Assembly (NCBI GenBank): GCA_021801385.1
Contig: JAJYYC010000007.1
Location: forward strand, 1 to 43,949
DNA: 43,949 bases
Reading direction: 5' to 3'
Source of the DNA: Microcaldota archaeon
Lineage (GTDB): Archaea > Micrarchaeota > Micrarchaeia > Micrarchaeales > Micrarchaeaceae
Positions 14,240-22,678 of the stretch are shown one piece after another. Under the pieces are notes generated by a model. It saw nothing but the letters and a program-made list of their open reading frames with translations. It was not told the DNA's origin and did no database searches. How positions within the stretch are numbered: position 1 is the stretch's first letter; each line of letters begins with the position of its first letter. The position numbers and the translations under genes were made by a program.

Positions 14240-15457
14240 ATGGAGAAGCACATCATAACAATGCTTGGGGAAAAGGACCATGGCAAGTCCACACTCATAG
14301 GAAGCCTGCTCATAGCGTCAGGCGCAGCCACTGAGCAACGCATAAACGAAGCGAAGAAGTACGCCAAAAACGGACGTTTTGAACCGGGCTACATACTCGA
14401 CAGTTTTGAAGAGGAGCGCGCGCAGGAGATGACGATCGACACAACAAGGGCGGAGATGGCCTACAAGGGCGCGATCTATGAGTTTATAGACGTTCCTGGG
14501 CATCTTGAACTTATAAAGAACATGATGAGCGGCGCATCGAATGGCGAGCTTGCGGTGCTTATGGTATCGATGAAAAAAGGGGAGGGGTTGAAACCGCAGA
14601 CAAAAAGGCACATCTTTATCTCAAACATGTTCGGCATAAAGTCTTTGATCGTGGCGGTCAACAAGATGGACATGGTAGGATACGAAAAGAATGCGTTTGA
14701 GAAGATGAAAAGCAGGATATCGAAATATCTCGATTCGATAGGTTTCTCTGGTTCTGTCGAATATGTGCCCGTATCGGCTTACAATTCCGAAAACCTCATA
14801 AGCAGGTCGAGCAATATGCCATGGTACAAAGGGAAGGTTCTTGCAGACTTAATAGCAGAGCATGCAAGGATGCCTGCCCCTGAGGGAAAAGGCGGCACGC
14901 GCGCGATAGTCCAAGACGTTTCAGAGGATGATGAGACGATTGCGTTCTGCATGCTCAGCAGCGGCTCTCTGAAGGTTGGTGATAAGGTAGTAATAGAGCC
15001 CTCTCGGACACAGGCCAAAGTGGTGAAACTGTTCGTCAAGGGGGCGCCAGCCAAGTCCGCGGTTTCAGGCACCAACATAGCGATCGGTTTCGGGATGAAA
15101 CAGAGAATAGCAAGGGGAGACCTTATATGCGGCGCGAATGACGAATCCCCTGACCATAAGCGGTTCAAGGCACTCGTCTTCCTTTCCAACAGGATAGATA
15201 GAACAGGTGAGCTTGCGATAAAAATTAACAACAACGCAATAGGGGCACGCGTCACTTCGATTGATAGTGTAATATCGCCTATCAGCGGAAAGAGGGAGCC
15301 TGCGGTAGCTTCTGGATTGAAACAGAACATCGCCGCGGTGATGGCGATAGAACTTGAGAAAGATTACCCAGTCGAGCGATATAAGGACTACAGGGAGCTG
15401 GGCAGGTTCGCACTCTATTCGAATGGTAAATTTGTAGGGATAGGCATCGTGGTATGA
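14240..15457 (+). CDS. cysN: Sulfate adenylyltransferase subunit 1-like GTPase (CysN)
   Basis: 405 residues. It is a translation-factor-type GTPase: G1 GEKDHGKST (10-18), the effector segment QEMTIDTTRAEM, G3 DVPGH (FIDVPGHLELIKNMMSGAS), G4 NKMD (VAVNKMDMVGYE), and a G5-like VPVSAYNSEN. Domains 2 and 3 follow as beta barrels. CysN hydrolyses GTP to drive APS formation by CysD. EF-1A is the main alternative, but the protein is shorter, lacks tRNA-binding signatures and sits ten bases after cysD. The phrase AYNSENL with MPWYKG (S..MPWY) is characteristic of CysN/EF-1A-like proteins. CysDN ATP sulfurylase is mostly bacterial, so transfer is plausible. Confidence 0.88.
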   Translation: MEKHIITMLGEKDHGKSTLIGSLLIASGAATEQRINEAKKYAKNGRFEPGYILDSFEEERAQEMTIDTTRAEMAYKGAIYEFIDVPGHLELIKNMMSGASNGELAVLMVSMKKGEGLKPQTKRHIFISNMFGIKSLIVAVNKMDMVGYEKNAFEKMKSRISKYLDSIGFSGSVEYVPVSAYNSENLISRSSNMPWYKGKVLADLIAEHARMPAPEGKGGTRAIVQDVSEDDETIAFCMLSSGSLKVGDKVVIEPSRTQAKVVKLFVKGAPAKSAVSGTNIAIGFGMKQRIARGDLICGANDESPDHKRFKALVFLSNRIDRTGELAIKINNNAIGARVTSIDSVISPISGKREPAVASGLKQNIAAVMAIELEKDYPVERYKDYRELGRFALYSNGKFVGIGIVV

Positions 15458-15520
15458 CACCGAAGCACCAGATGATATTTATAGCTTGGATGGCACGTTA
15501 TCCATACTGCGGTATATTTG

Positions 15521-17167
15521 ATGGCTTCGGCAAAGCATGCTGTGGAGAGCAGGAAGAGAATACCAGCGGATAGGAAGAAGATAATAGGTGCCATCTTCCT
15601 TGCACTTCTTGCATGTACACTTGTATATTCAATCGCCACTGCTGACGGGCCATCAAACTTCGGGGACGATCTCGCCTATTCATGGTATGCGCATGCGGCA
15701 TCGCAGGGCAGGTTCATGCAGAATACGTTCGACGTTCTTAGCATAAGGATAATGCAGATATATCCGATAGGGTTCTTCTACCTTTTCGGCGTGAGTTTGG
15801 TCACAAGCTCCGCATGGGACATATGTTCATTCATCGGCACTATGATCGTGATATTCTTCATTGGCAGAGAGTTATACAATGAATATGCGGGTCTGCTTGC
15901 CGCGCTTCTTTTCGCTTTTATGCCGGTCATTCTTAAGATATCTGGCACGATGAGCGACAGCATACCGGTCATGTTTCTCACATCGGTCGCGATGCTTTCG
16001 CTGCTTTACGGGCAGAGGCTTAAGTCCAGGAAGTGGTATCTTATTACAGGCATCGCGCTCGTCGCCGCATTCCTCGTTATGCCGGAGGGGCTGTTCGCAT
16101 GGGCGATAGTTGCGCTCTACCTTTTCGCAAAGTTCGTTTCGAATAGATTTAGAGTAAGGAAGAACGAGCAGTATATCGCATATGGGATGGCAATAGCGCT
16201 TATTTTGCTTTTCGCTTTCAACTACTTTACGGCTGGCAAGCCGTTCATAACGTTCAGTTTCACCTTTAGCTATTTCCAAACCCACACATACTCCTATTTC
16301 AGCCCTGCAAACGGCAATCTTGCTTTCTACCCCAATGAGATCTTCCCATACCATATAATTTCGACAGTTTGGAATAGCATCTCAACCAAAAACATATCAG
16401 GGATATTGGCGATTTGGAATCCTTCTGACGTGACCTTCAATTCGGCGGGCTTATATTTTTATGTCGCTATGCTCGCCATACTATTGCTAGCAGTACGCCG
16501 CGAGAAGAGGGCTTATTTTGTCCTTTTCTGGTTCATCATCGGCCTGCTAATAATGGAATTTGACCCGTATCATGTTTCAATTTCGCCATTTTCATACATA
16601 CTCCAGCAAAGGCTTGGTAGGTATCTCACACTGATAGCACCCGCCACAGTACTGATAATATCTATTGCTGCGATGCATACAATAGACAGCGCCAAGACCA
16701 AGAAAATGAAGCGCATTGCGATCGCGATTGTGGCGATCGTGTTCCTGTTGCTCATAATCAACGCGATACCGATCGACAGGCTCTGGCAGAGCCTGCAGCT
16801 CAACGAACGTTACAGCCAGTTCCAGATAGCGCAGTATCTTAAGACGCTCCCGAACAGCACTAGAATCTATTACATGAGCGGACAGTCGATCCCTGTTTAC
16901 ATGGGCTTCAACAACCAGAGCAGGTTCATTGTCTATGACCAACTTGACAACTGTTCGCAAATCTTGCCTGATTCATACATAGCCCTCCCGTTGTACGCGA
17001 AGATAGGGTCCACAACATATACGCCTGTCTCTGCGAACACGCTCTGCCCAAGATGGGTGCCTGCTTTACCATACACTGCTATGAACTTTAGCCCACAGGT
17101 GGAATCCGCAGGTAGTTTTGCGCAGACGCAGCTCTATTACATACCGCCAAACGGCATAGCGCATTAA
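15521..17167 (+). CDS. Polytopic GT-C-like membrane glycosyltransferase
   Basis: 548 residues from ATG 15521 (a TTG immediately precedes it). A first membrane helix at about 20-40 (IIGAIFLALLACTLVYSIAT) is followed by an outside loop with GPSNFGDDLAYSWYAHAASQ; the DD pair after the first helix is the expected catalytic acidic motif of GT-C enzymes (PMT/ArnT/AglB-like). About ten further hydrophobic helices follow, then a roughly 120-residue soluble C-terminal domain (QLNERYSQFQIAQYLKTLPN...). Such enzymes move sugars from dolichyl- or undecaprenyl-phosphate carriers to proteins or lipids at the outer face. The acceptor is unknown; the Ser/Thr-rich surface protein at the end of the window is one conceivable target. 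Confidence 0.82.
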   Translation: MASAKHAVESRKRIPADRKKIIGAIFLALLACTLVYSIATADGPSNFGDDLAYSWYAHAASQGRFMQNTFDVLSIRIMQIYPIGFFYLFGVSLVTSSAWDICSFIGTMIVIFFIGRELYNEYAGLLAALLFAFMPVILKISGTMSDSIPVMFLTSVAMLSLLYGQRLKSRKWYLITGIALVAAFLVMPEGLFAWAIVALYLFAKFVSNRFRVRKNEQYIAYGMAIALILLFAFNYFTAGKPFITFSFTFSYFQTHTYSYFSPANGNLAFYPNEIFPYHIISTVWNSISTKNISGILAIWNPSDVTFNSAGLYFYVAMLAILLLAVRREKRAYFVLFWFIIGLLIMEFDPYHVSISPFSYILQQRLGRYLTLIAPATVLIISIAAMHTIDSAKTKKMKRIAIAIVAIVFLLLIINAIPIDRLWQSLQLNERYSQFQIAQYLKTLPNSTRIYYMSGQSIPVYMGFNNQSRFIVYDQLDNCSQILPDSYIALPLYAKIGSTTYTPVSANTLCPRWVPALPYTAMNFSPQVESAGSFAQTQLYYIPPNGIAH

Positions 17168-17172
17168 TCGCG

Positions 17173-17997
17173 TTATAGAATCGCGATAGAAGAGTACCCG
17201 ACCACATGCTCGTTCGATTCTGATGATGCGGAAGTGGAATAATCGAGTAGTTTTGCTCGTTTTGCGCCCATAGCGGCCCCGAACTTCATTGATGCGATTA
17301 TCGGTCCAGGCCCGCAGACGCTGCTTGGCAGGGTCTTAACCAGATCCACGAAACCATTCGTATCAAGGCGCTCAATCGGATTAATTACGGCGCGATCTTT
17401 CTCTTTCGTAACCGCTTCAGGCTCGTAATGGTTGAAATCAGAGGTTGCGATAACAACGGATCTCCTACCAAGCTCTTTTGAGGCATCATATATGGATTTT
17501 GAAACCATCTCTGCCGCTTGTGCGCTTTGGTCCATCATGCATATGAATACGAACCTCTTTTCAGGAAATATCTGCTTCAGGTATGGCAGCTGGACCTCTA
17601 TAGAGTGCTCGTCCGAATGTGCGCGTTCGTCGGGCTCGGCTGATCCGACCTTAATTATGCGTTCGGATAGCTTTGTATCGTTCAGAGCGACACCGAGCGG
17701 TGTCGACCAATCTGCCAGCGATAACGATACAGGCTTGCCTATTCCGGTATGGTTAGGGCCTATTATCACTATCGTATCTGCATCCTTCGCCTTTGCGCCC
17801 ATAGCGATCGCTTTATATGCAAAACCTGCAGTTTTGCCAGAATACATGTACCCCGCATGCGGAACTATATAGGAGCATGCGTTCCTTACCCCACTCACAT
17901 TTGCGGCGCTTATGTTAGACCTGACAAGGTCTGCCAGCTCTTTCGCTGGCGCTGGATAGAACGTGCCCCTGAAAACGGCCTGCCGCATTTCTGGCAT
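17173..17997 (-). CDS. amrB: MEMO-family protein (AmmeMemoRadiSam B)
   Basis: 274 residues, the usual length. Signatures are RQAVFRGTFYPA at the N-terminus, IVPHAGYMYSGKTAGFAYK, IIGPNHTG, the EHSIEVQLPYL motif, VVIATSDFNHY and the CGPGPI segment near residue 225. The conserved His and Cys residues correspond to the metal site of MEMO/extradiol-dioxygenase-like proteins. In many archaea the gene accompanies AMMECR1 and a radical-SAM protein (the AmmeMemoRadiSam set); neither partner is in this window. Its biochemical role is unsettled. It is divergent from DNA polymerase IV with only 39 bp between starts. Confidence 0.95.
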   Translation of the reverse strand: MPEMRQAVFRGTFYPAPAKELADLVRSNISAANVSGVRNACSYIVPHAGYMYSGKTAGFAYKAIAMGAKAKDADTIVIIGPNHTGIGKPVSLSLADWSTPLGVALNDTKLSERIIKVGSAEPDERAHSDEHSIEVQLPYLKQIFPEKRFVFICMMDQSAQAAEMVSKSIYDASKELGRRSVVIATSDFNHYEPEAVTKEKDRAVINPIERLDTNGFVDLVKTLPSSVCGPGPIIASMKFGAAMGAKRAKLLDYSTSASSESNEHVVGYSSIAIL

Positions 17998-18036
17998 AAG
18001 AATAATTATACAGTTCTGCTAATAATATATGATGCT

Positions 18037-19083
18037 ATGGGTTTGATACTGCTTGTTGATATGGACTACTTCTTCGCAGCCTGCGAAGAGAGCAGACACC
18101 CTGAGCTTAAGTCAAAACCGCTTGTTGTCGGAACTGCGCCAGTCGAATCTAAGGAACATGGGGTTGTACAGACCTGCAACTATATCGCAAGAGAATTCGG
18201 AATCAGGAGCGCGATCTCTGTTGCTAATGCATTGAAGCTCAATCCGAACCTTGTATACGTGCATTCAGATGAATCTTTCTACGAGCAGATGTCCATTAAG
18301 GTGATGTCGATTGTAAGGTCTTATGGACTAAGGATGGAGGCCTTAAGCATCGATGAGGTAGCAATAGAATATAACGGCGACGATTATGAATCCGCGATGG
18401 AACTTGCAAAATCGATAAAAGAACGGATAAACGGCGAACTGAAACTCCCTTGCACGATAGGAATCAGCACTTCTAAGGTATATGCAAAGATGGTTTGCGA
18501 CGCAAACAAGCCAGACAGGATAGGCATGGTTAAGAAGGATGAGCTTCTGCAATTCATGCATGAAAAGGACGTTGGAACGATACTCGGGGTTGGCCCAAAG
18601 ACCAGGCAACGGCTCGAGCAGATTGGGGTCAAGACTATTTACGATCTCTCCCGCGTCGATGCAACTACGCTTTTAGAAATGTTCGGAAAGTTCGGCGGAG
18701 AGCTGCGCCTTATCGCTTTAGGCGAGGATACTAGCGGCGTGCTTGACGAATCTGAAGCGATTTCAATAGGAAGGGAACGCACCATCGGCGATACTTCGGA
18801 TATCAGCACAATTGGAAAGGCGATAATGGAGCTGACTGATGAGACGTTTGTTGAGTTAAAAAAGAAAAACTTGAGGTTCGGTGCTGTTGGCGCAAAGGTC
18901 AGATACCAGGACTTTAGTGTCAGGACAAGGATAAAGAAACTCTCTAAGCCCTCGGATTCAAAGGAGCTCGCATATAATACATGCATGTCCCTAATTGAAT
19001 CGATGCTATCAGGTCGGAAGGTGCGCAAGGTGGGCATAAGGCTAGCCGGGCTTGAACACAGCAAGGGTCAGAAAAGACTTTAA
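18037..19083 (+). CDS. dpo4: DNA polymerase IV (Y family, Dbh/Dpo4-like)
   Basis: 348 residues from ATG 18037; TAATTATACA at about -27 fits a leaderless start, and the open frame upstream of it is antisense to the MEMO gene. It performs translesion DNA synthesis. Motifs: LLVDMDYFFAACEE (metal Asp8; steric-gate position Phe13, as in Dbh), ALSIDEVAIE with the catalytic Asp-Glu pair, IGISTSKVYAKM, the helix-hairpin-helix IGPKTRQRL-like GVGPKTRQRLEQIGV, and a little-finger domain ending IRLAGLEHSKGQKRL. Many homologues continue from this Q-K-x-L into two aromatic residues of a PCNA-interacting peptide; here the gene stops, so the PIP box looks truncated. Confidence 0.95.
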   Translation: MGLILLVDMDYFFAACEESRHPELKSKPLVVGTAPVESKEHGVVQTCNYIAREFGIRSAISVANALKLNPNLVYVHSDESFYEQMSIKVMSIVRSYGLRMEALSIDEVAIEYNGDDYESAMELAKSIKERINGELKLPCTIGISTSKVYAKMVCDANKPDRIGMVKKDELLQFMHEKDVGTILGVGPKTRQRLEQIGVKTIYDLSRVDATTLLEMFGKFGGELRLIALGEDTSGVLDESEAISIGRERTIGDTSDISTIGKAIMELTDETFVELKKKNLRFGAVGAKVRYQDFSVRTRIKKLSKPSDSKELAYNTCMSLIESMLSGRKVRKVGIRLAGLEHSKGQKRL

Positions 19084-19088
19084 ATACG
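19078..19088 (+). promoter_or_regulatory. TATA box of the ABC exporter operon
   Basis: CTTTAAATACG lies about 25 bp before ATG 19110 and overlaps the TAA stop of DNA polymerase IV. The ABC operon therefore probably has its own promoter buried in the end of the polymerase gene. Confidence 0.5.
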
Positions 19089-19109
19089 CAAAAAACAAAC
19101 AATACAGGA

Positions 19110-19958
19110 ATGGTTTTCATGATAGTTGTGAAAGACCTCAAGAAAAAATATCCTGACGGTACAGCCGCGCTTAAAGGGGTCAGTTTCTCTATTGACAAGA
19201 AGATAACATGCATACTTGGCAGGAACGGCGCAGGCAAAACAACTCTCATAAGGATACTATCGACTCAGCTAAGGCCTAGTTCAGGCAGCGCCAAGATCGA
19301 AGGCCATGATATAGTAAACGAACCGATGTCTGCGCGAAATGATGTTGTTAGTATACCGCAGGAAGCTATACCGATAAATTATGTGAATCCTGTCGACTTT
19401 GTGGTTCTCTACCTTTCAGCACGTGGCATGGGCATAAATGAAGCAAGAAGGCGCGCAGATAATGCAATAAAGAGAGTCGGGCTTTGGAGCGTACGCGATA
19501 AGCCATCTGATGAACTTTCAGGCGGAATGAAACGCAAGATATTTGTTGCAATGGCGCTCGCCGCGGATGCGCCTGTTACTTTCCTTGATGAACCCACAAC
19601 CGGATTGGATCCACTCTCAAGAAGGGAGGTGTGGGCCGCAATAAAGGAGCTGAAAGGGCAGGTGGTCCTTACAACCCACTATATGGAGGAGGCTCAGGAG
19701 CTCTCAGATGAAGTCATAATGATGGAATCAGGAAAAGTGATATCAAAAGGTAGCATTAAGAAGCTCATGAGGCCTTTCGAAGGGATGGTCAGAGTTGAGA
19801 GCAAAGAGAAACAAAAGGGCGCGGTCAGGATTGGCAACACTTATATCTCGTACGTTGACAGGCGCCGTGCGGAATCGTATGTAATTAAGGGCAGCATTAT
19901 TAAACCGGTTACGCTTGATGACCTGTTTGTTAAAAGGGGTGTGGAGCTTGAATCTTAA
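19110..19958 (+). CDS. ABC transporter ATP-binding protein
   Basis: 282 residues. It has Walker A GRNGAGKTTLIRILS, Q-loop SIPQEAIPINYV, signature LSGGMKRKIFVAMALA, Walker B VTFLDEPTTGLDPLSRRE and the H-loop TTHYMEEAQELSDEV. This is the pattern of the CcmA/DrrA group of exporters, with a C-terminal regulatory extension (MVRVESKEKQKGAVRIGN) after the nucleotide-binding domain. It is followed by an overlapping ABC-2 permease gene, so the two form a small export system for an unknown substrate. The start is ATG 19110, supported by TATA spacing; ATG 19119 is possible. Confidence 0.95.
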   Translation: MVFMIVVKDLKKKYPDGTAALKGVSFSIDKKITCILGRNGAGKTTLIRILSTQLRPSSGSAKIEGHDIVNEPMSARNDVVSIPQEAIPINYVNPVDFVVLYLSARGMGINEARRRADNAIKRVGLWSVRDKPSDELSGGMKRKIFVAMALAADAPVTFLDEPTTGLDPLSRREVWAAIKELKGQVVLTTHYMEEAQELSDEVIMMESGKVISKGSIKKLMRPFEGMVRVESKEKQKGAVRIGNTYISYVDRRRAESYVIKGSIIKPVTLDDLFVKRGVELES

Positions 19959-20670
19959 GTATATCTGCATGCACGTCTGGCTTATTGGGGTGAAGCCGAT
20001 CAAGACTCTTTACATGTACATGATATCCAACATTGCCTATCCGCTCTCACTTCTTTTTGCGGTGGGCGTCTTATCAGATGGTAAGCTTCTTCCTTTCGCG
20101 CTTTCGGGAGGGCTAGTTGCGCTAACAGCCGCAAATACGCTCGTGATAGCCGGTGAAATTGCTGTATTCCGCCTGCAGAACAGGTACCAGGATCTCATAG
20201 TCAGCACCAATGCAGGTCCAATTGATTATATGATCGGCGAGACGATCGCAGGGATATCATGGGCTATTCCAGGTATAGCGTTTTATTTTGCAATGGACCT
20301 TGTTTATGGGATACTGAATCCGTACCGCATTGTCATGACGCTTTTCGTCTCTGCACTCCTGATAATATCTTTGGCATCGATAGCGTTTGTGATGGCTTCA
20401 AGGGTAAAATACGTTAGGAACATATGGGCGATCTCAGGCATACTCTCTATATTGCTCATGACGATATCGCCTACATTTTATCCTTATACATACATACCGA
20501 AATACGTTCTCTTTGCGCTTTCAATAATCCCGACCACGCCCGCCGCGGTGCTTGAGCAGGGCATATTCGGAATTGCGCCGATCGCATGGTATATGCTTCC
20601 GATACTCATAGTGGAGTGCATCATTTATGTTATGATAGCAAAATGGTTCATCCGATGGAGAGAGGACTAG
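19948..20670 (+). CDS. ABC-2 type transporter permease
   Basis: About 240 residues. The open frame reaches back to 19915, but the likely starts are GTG 19939 or TTG 19948, preceded by an AAAAGGGG ribosome-binding-site-like sequence and overlapping the end of the ATP-binding gene. Six hydrophobic segments are visible, for example YPLSLLFAVGVLSDG, FALSGGLVALTAANTLVIAG, IAGISWAIPGIAFYFAMD, VMTLFVSALLIISLASIAFV and MLPILIVECIIYVMIAKWF. The amphipathic piece between helices 2 and 3 (EIAVFRLQNRYQDLIVST) is typical of ABC-2 permeases. It forms the membrane half of the exporter with the preceding gene. Confidence 0.88.
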   Translation: MNLKYICMHVWLIGVKPIKTLYMYMISNIAYPLSLLFAVGVLSDGKLLPFALSGGLVALTAANTLVIAGEIAVFRLQNRYQDLIVSTNAGPIDYMIGETIAGISWAIPGIAFYFAMDLVYGILNPYRIVMTLFVSALLIISLASIAFVMASRVKYVRNIWAISGILSILLMTISPTFYPYTYIPKYVLFALSIIPTTPAAVLEQGIFGIAPIAWYMLPILIVECIIYVMIAKWFIRWRED

Positions 20671-20726
20671 AGCATAAAATGGGGCAACCGCATCTATTCG
20701 GATTTCAGTTTTTTAGATTGAAAAAA

Positions 20727-21386
20727 CTATTTTCGTCCTACCGCTTTTGAGATTGCTGAAAATCCAGCCGCTGCGTCGCTTTCCCTCAATATGAATATCT
20801 CCTCTGTCCTTGTCGAGACCATCTCAATTATGTTTATGTTCTCCCAGCTCAGTATCTTTGTGAGCGAATAGAGCACGCCGATCGAATCCGCCGCACTCCC
20901 GGATATCTTCACGATTAGTGATGCGAGGTTGTCTGCGCTGTAGATTACCTCCTTTTGCGAAAATGCCTTCCTGACAGTTTCTGCGTGCTTTGCGCTGAAT
21001 AGTATGGTCGATTCGTAGAGCCCCTGTGTGACCGCAAGGAAGTCGCCCTTTGAAGGGTCGAACTTAGAATATAGATGCTCAATACGCTTGTTTGCTGTAG
21101 CTGATTTGCTTACTGTTATTTCTGATATTCCCGAGATTACTGCAACCTCTGAACCATGTAGATTTAAGATAGAAGTTGCTACGAACGAATCGCTTAATGA
21201 TTCCGCAAGCCGTCTTATCGCCATTATGATCGCATATCTGTTGGTTTGTTTTCCAGTCATGCGCTCTATCTCATCTTTCAGCGAGTCCGCAAGATACGCC
21301 TGGTTTATGATTCCGCTTGCTAGTCCCTCCTCCAAGAATGGCCTTTGTTTAACGATCTCTGCGACCGCCTGTGTGATGTTCGGCAT
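20727..21386 (-). CDS. ACT-domain regulatory protein
   Basis: 219 residues. The N-terminal 80 are helical (ITQAVAEIVKQRPFLEEGLASG ... TGKQTNRYAIIMAIRRLAESL), similar to a winged-helix or HTH domain. The C-terminal part contains two ACT-like segments: residues about 80-140 (SEVAVISGISEITV) and 150-215 (ADNLASLIVKISGSAADSIGVLYSLTKILSWENINIIEMVSTRTEEIFILRE), the latter with the ACT pattern of a strand, the phrase GVLYSLTKILSWENINI and a closing strand. Such proteins sense amino acids. It stands alone, convergent with the ABC exporter and divergent from the GCS2-family ligase gene. The ligand is unknown. Confidence 0.72.
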   Translation of the reverse strand: MPNITQAVAEIVKQRPFLEEGLASGIINQAYLADSLKDEIERMTGKQTNRYAIIMAIRRLAESLSDSFVATSILNLHGSEVAVISGISEITVSKSATANKRIEHLYSKFDPSKGDFLAVTQGLYESTILFSAKHAETVRKAFSQKEVIYSADNLASLIVKISGSAADSIGVLYSLTKILSWENINIIEMVSTRTEEIFILRESDAAAGFSAISKAVGRK

Positions 21387-21495
21387 GCTATCGAATCCAT
21401 TTCACAGCAAAGGTTTTTATACCATAGTTATTTTGTTTATATTTTGTTATTATATTAACAATAAGTTAATATATTCCGTATTGGTAAATATCACT

Positions 21496-22677
21496 ATGGC
21501 AACTAGAGGAAGAGTTAGCGCCATAAGCAACGAATTGGAGTTCTCTGTCAGGAGCAGGGGCAGCGAATGCGCAGAAGGCATAATAAGGAATGGGGCCTCT
21601 GCAGGGATAAGCCTCAGCCCAGAGGTCAACCCCAGGAACGTTGTTGAGCTCAACATATCCAAGAAGATCGGCCTACGCGAACTTAATTCAGCGCTAGACA
21701 CTGACATATCCAAGCTCATTGCGGTAGCAGATAGATTGGATTGCAGCGTATATGGCGGTTCTGCGGTACTCGAGCCAACAGATGGCATTCTGCCACGTGC
21801 ATACAGGACAACGCTCCTATCAAAGAAAGTAGGTATTGGAATGATGCAGATCGTGAGCCAACAGATAGTCATAGGTGCAAGCAGTGAAGATTTTGGATTC
21901 AGGCTCTACAATAATTTCAGCAGGATAAACCCTGTTCTGCTCGCTCTTTCTGCCAGCTCGCCTAGACTTTACGGTGAATCAGCCAATACCCACAACAGCA
22001 GGCGCATGCAGCATTATGAAGATATGTTTGAGCATCTTCCGAAAATGATGTACAGGCATGAGCCGAAGATGGAACGAATTAGCGAATATAGGCGGAATCT
22101 GCAGCTGGTATCAGACGCGGTAAATGGTCTACTAAGAAAAGATATGGTTGACACCGATCTTGACAGAATGACTAATGAAAATACGTTCTTCCCTTTCACA
22201 ACGCTCGCACCGCATCAGGTGTATAATCCGACTAGAATAAGGCCTGACCACAGGGACACGTTCGAAGGCGGAAACAGTGTCATGTCCATAGAGCTAAGGG
22301 TATGTGACATACCCACAACCAGGTTCAGGATGCAGGCGATAAACACATTGGTGGTTGGGCTTGCTTATTATCTGCAGGTAAACGAGGCGATAGATATTCC
22401 AGAAGGCCTGAATGGCGGATTCGAAGTTCTAAAGAAAGCAGGAAAACACGGCATCAACGCAGATATCGGAGGCATTCGCCTGTCTGAGGTTGGAGCCAGT
22501 ATCGCAAAATGTGCATCTGAAGGGCTTTTTTACCAGGGATACGAAATAGAGGCAAAGCACATAATAGATATGGTGCGTTATCTGTCTAATAAAAACGATG
22601 CGATGATTATCTCCGATATGGAAACTGGATCAGACGTTGCGGAGCAGCTCATCTGCAGATTGATAAGGGGCGAATGA
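21496..22677 (+). CDS. GCS2-family carboxylate-amine (glutamate-cysteine type) ligase
   Basis: 393 residues from ATG 21496; the longer open frame upstream is antisense to the ACT gene. Signatures of the YbdK/GCS2 family are NELEFSVRSRG near the start, VVELNIS, MQIVSQQIVIGASSEDFGFR (the V-x-x-Q.H.G-like box), a helix with INPVLLALSASSPRLYGES, and SIELRVCDIPTT. These enzymes use ATP to join glutamate to an amine such as Cys. It ends one base before the class I amidotransferase start, so the two are translationally linked. The product could be a gamma-glutamyl compound (gamma-Glu-Cys-like thiol or a gamma-glutamylated amine); the true substrate is not visible. Confidence 0.85.
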   Translation: MATRGRVSAISNELEFSVRSRGSECAEGIIRNGASAGISLSPEVNPRNVVELNISKKIGLRELNSALDTDISKLIAVADRLDCSVYGGSAVLEPTDGILPRAYRTTLLSKKVGIGMMQIVSQQIVIGASSEDFGFRLYNNFSRINPVLLALSASSPRLYGESANTHNSRRMQHYEDMFEHLPKMMYRHEPKMERISEYRRNLQLVSDAVNGLLRKDMVDTDLDRMTNENTFFPFTTLAPHQVYNPTRIRPDHRDTFEGGNSVMSIELRVCDIPTTRFRMQAINTLVVGLAYYLQVNEAIDIPEGLNGGFEVLKKAGKHGINADIGGIRLSEVGASIAKCASEGLFYQGYEIEAKHIIDMVRYLSNKNDAMIISDMETGSDVAEQLICRLIRGE

Positions 22678-22678
22678 T

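Noticed and set aside
14240-15457. CysN as translation elongation factor EF-1A
   Set aside because: Shorter than EF-1A and placed ten bases after a CysD homologue, with CysN-like wording in domain 1.
17749-18036. Upstream extension of the polymerase IV frame
   Set aside because: It is antisense to the MEMO gene; the ATG at 18037 has a TATA box at the right distance and begins at the conserved LLVDMDYF motif.
21028-21495. Long upstream extension of the GCS2 frame
   Set aside because: It crosses the ACT-domain gene on the other strand; homology begins at ATG 21496.
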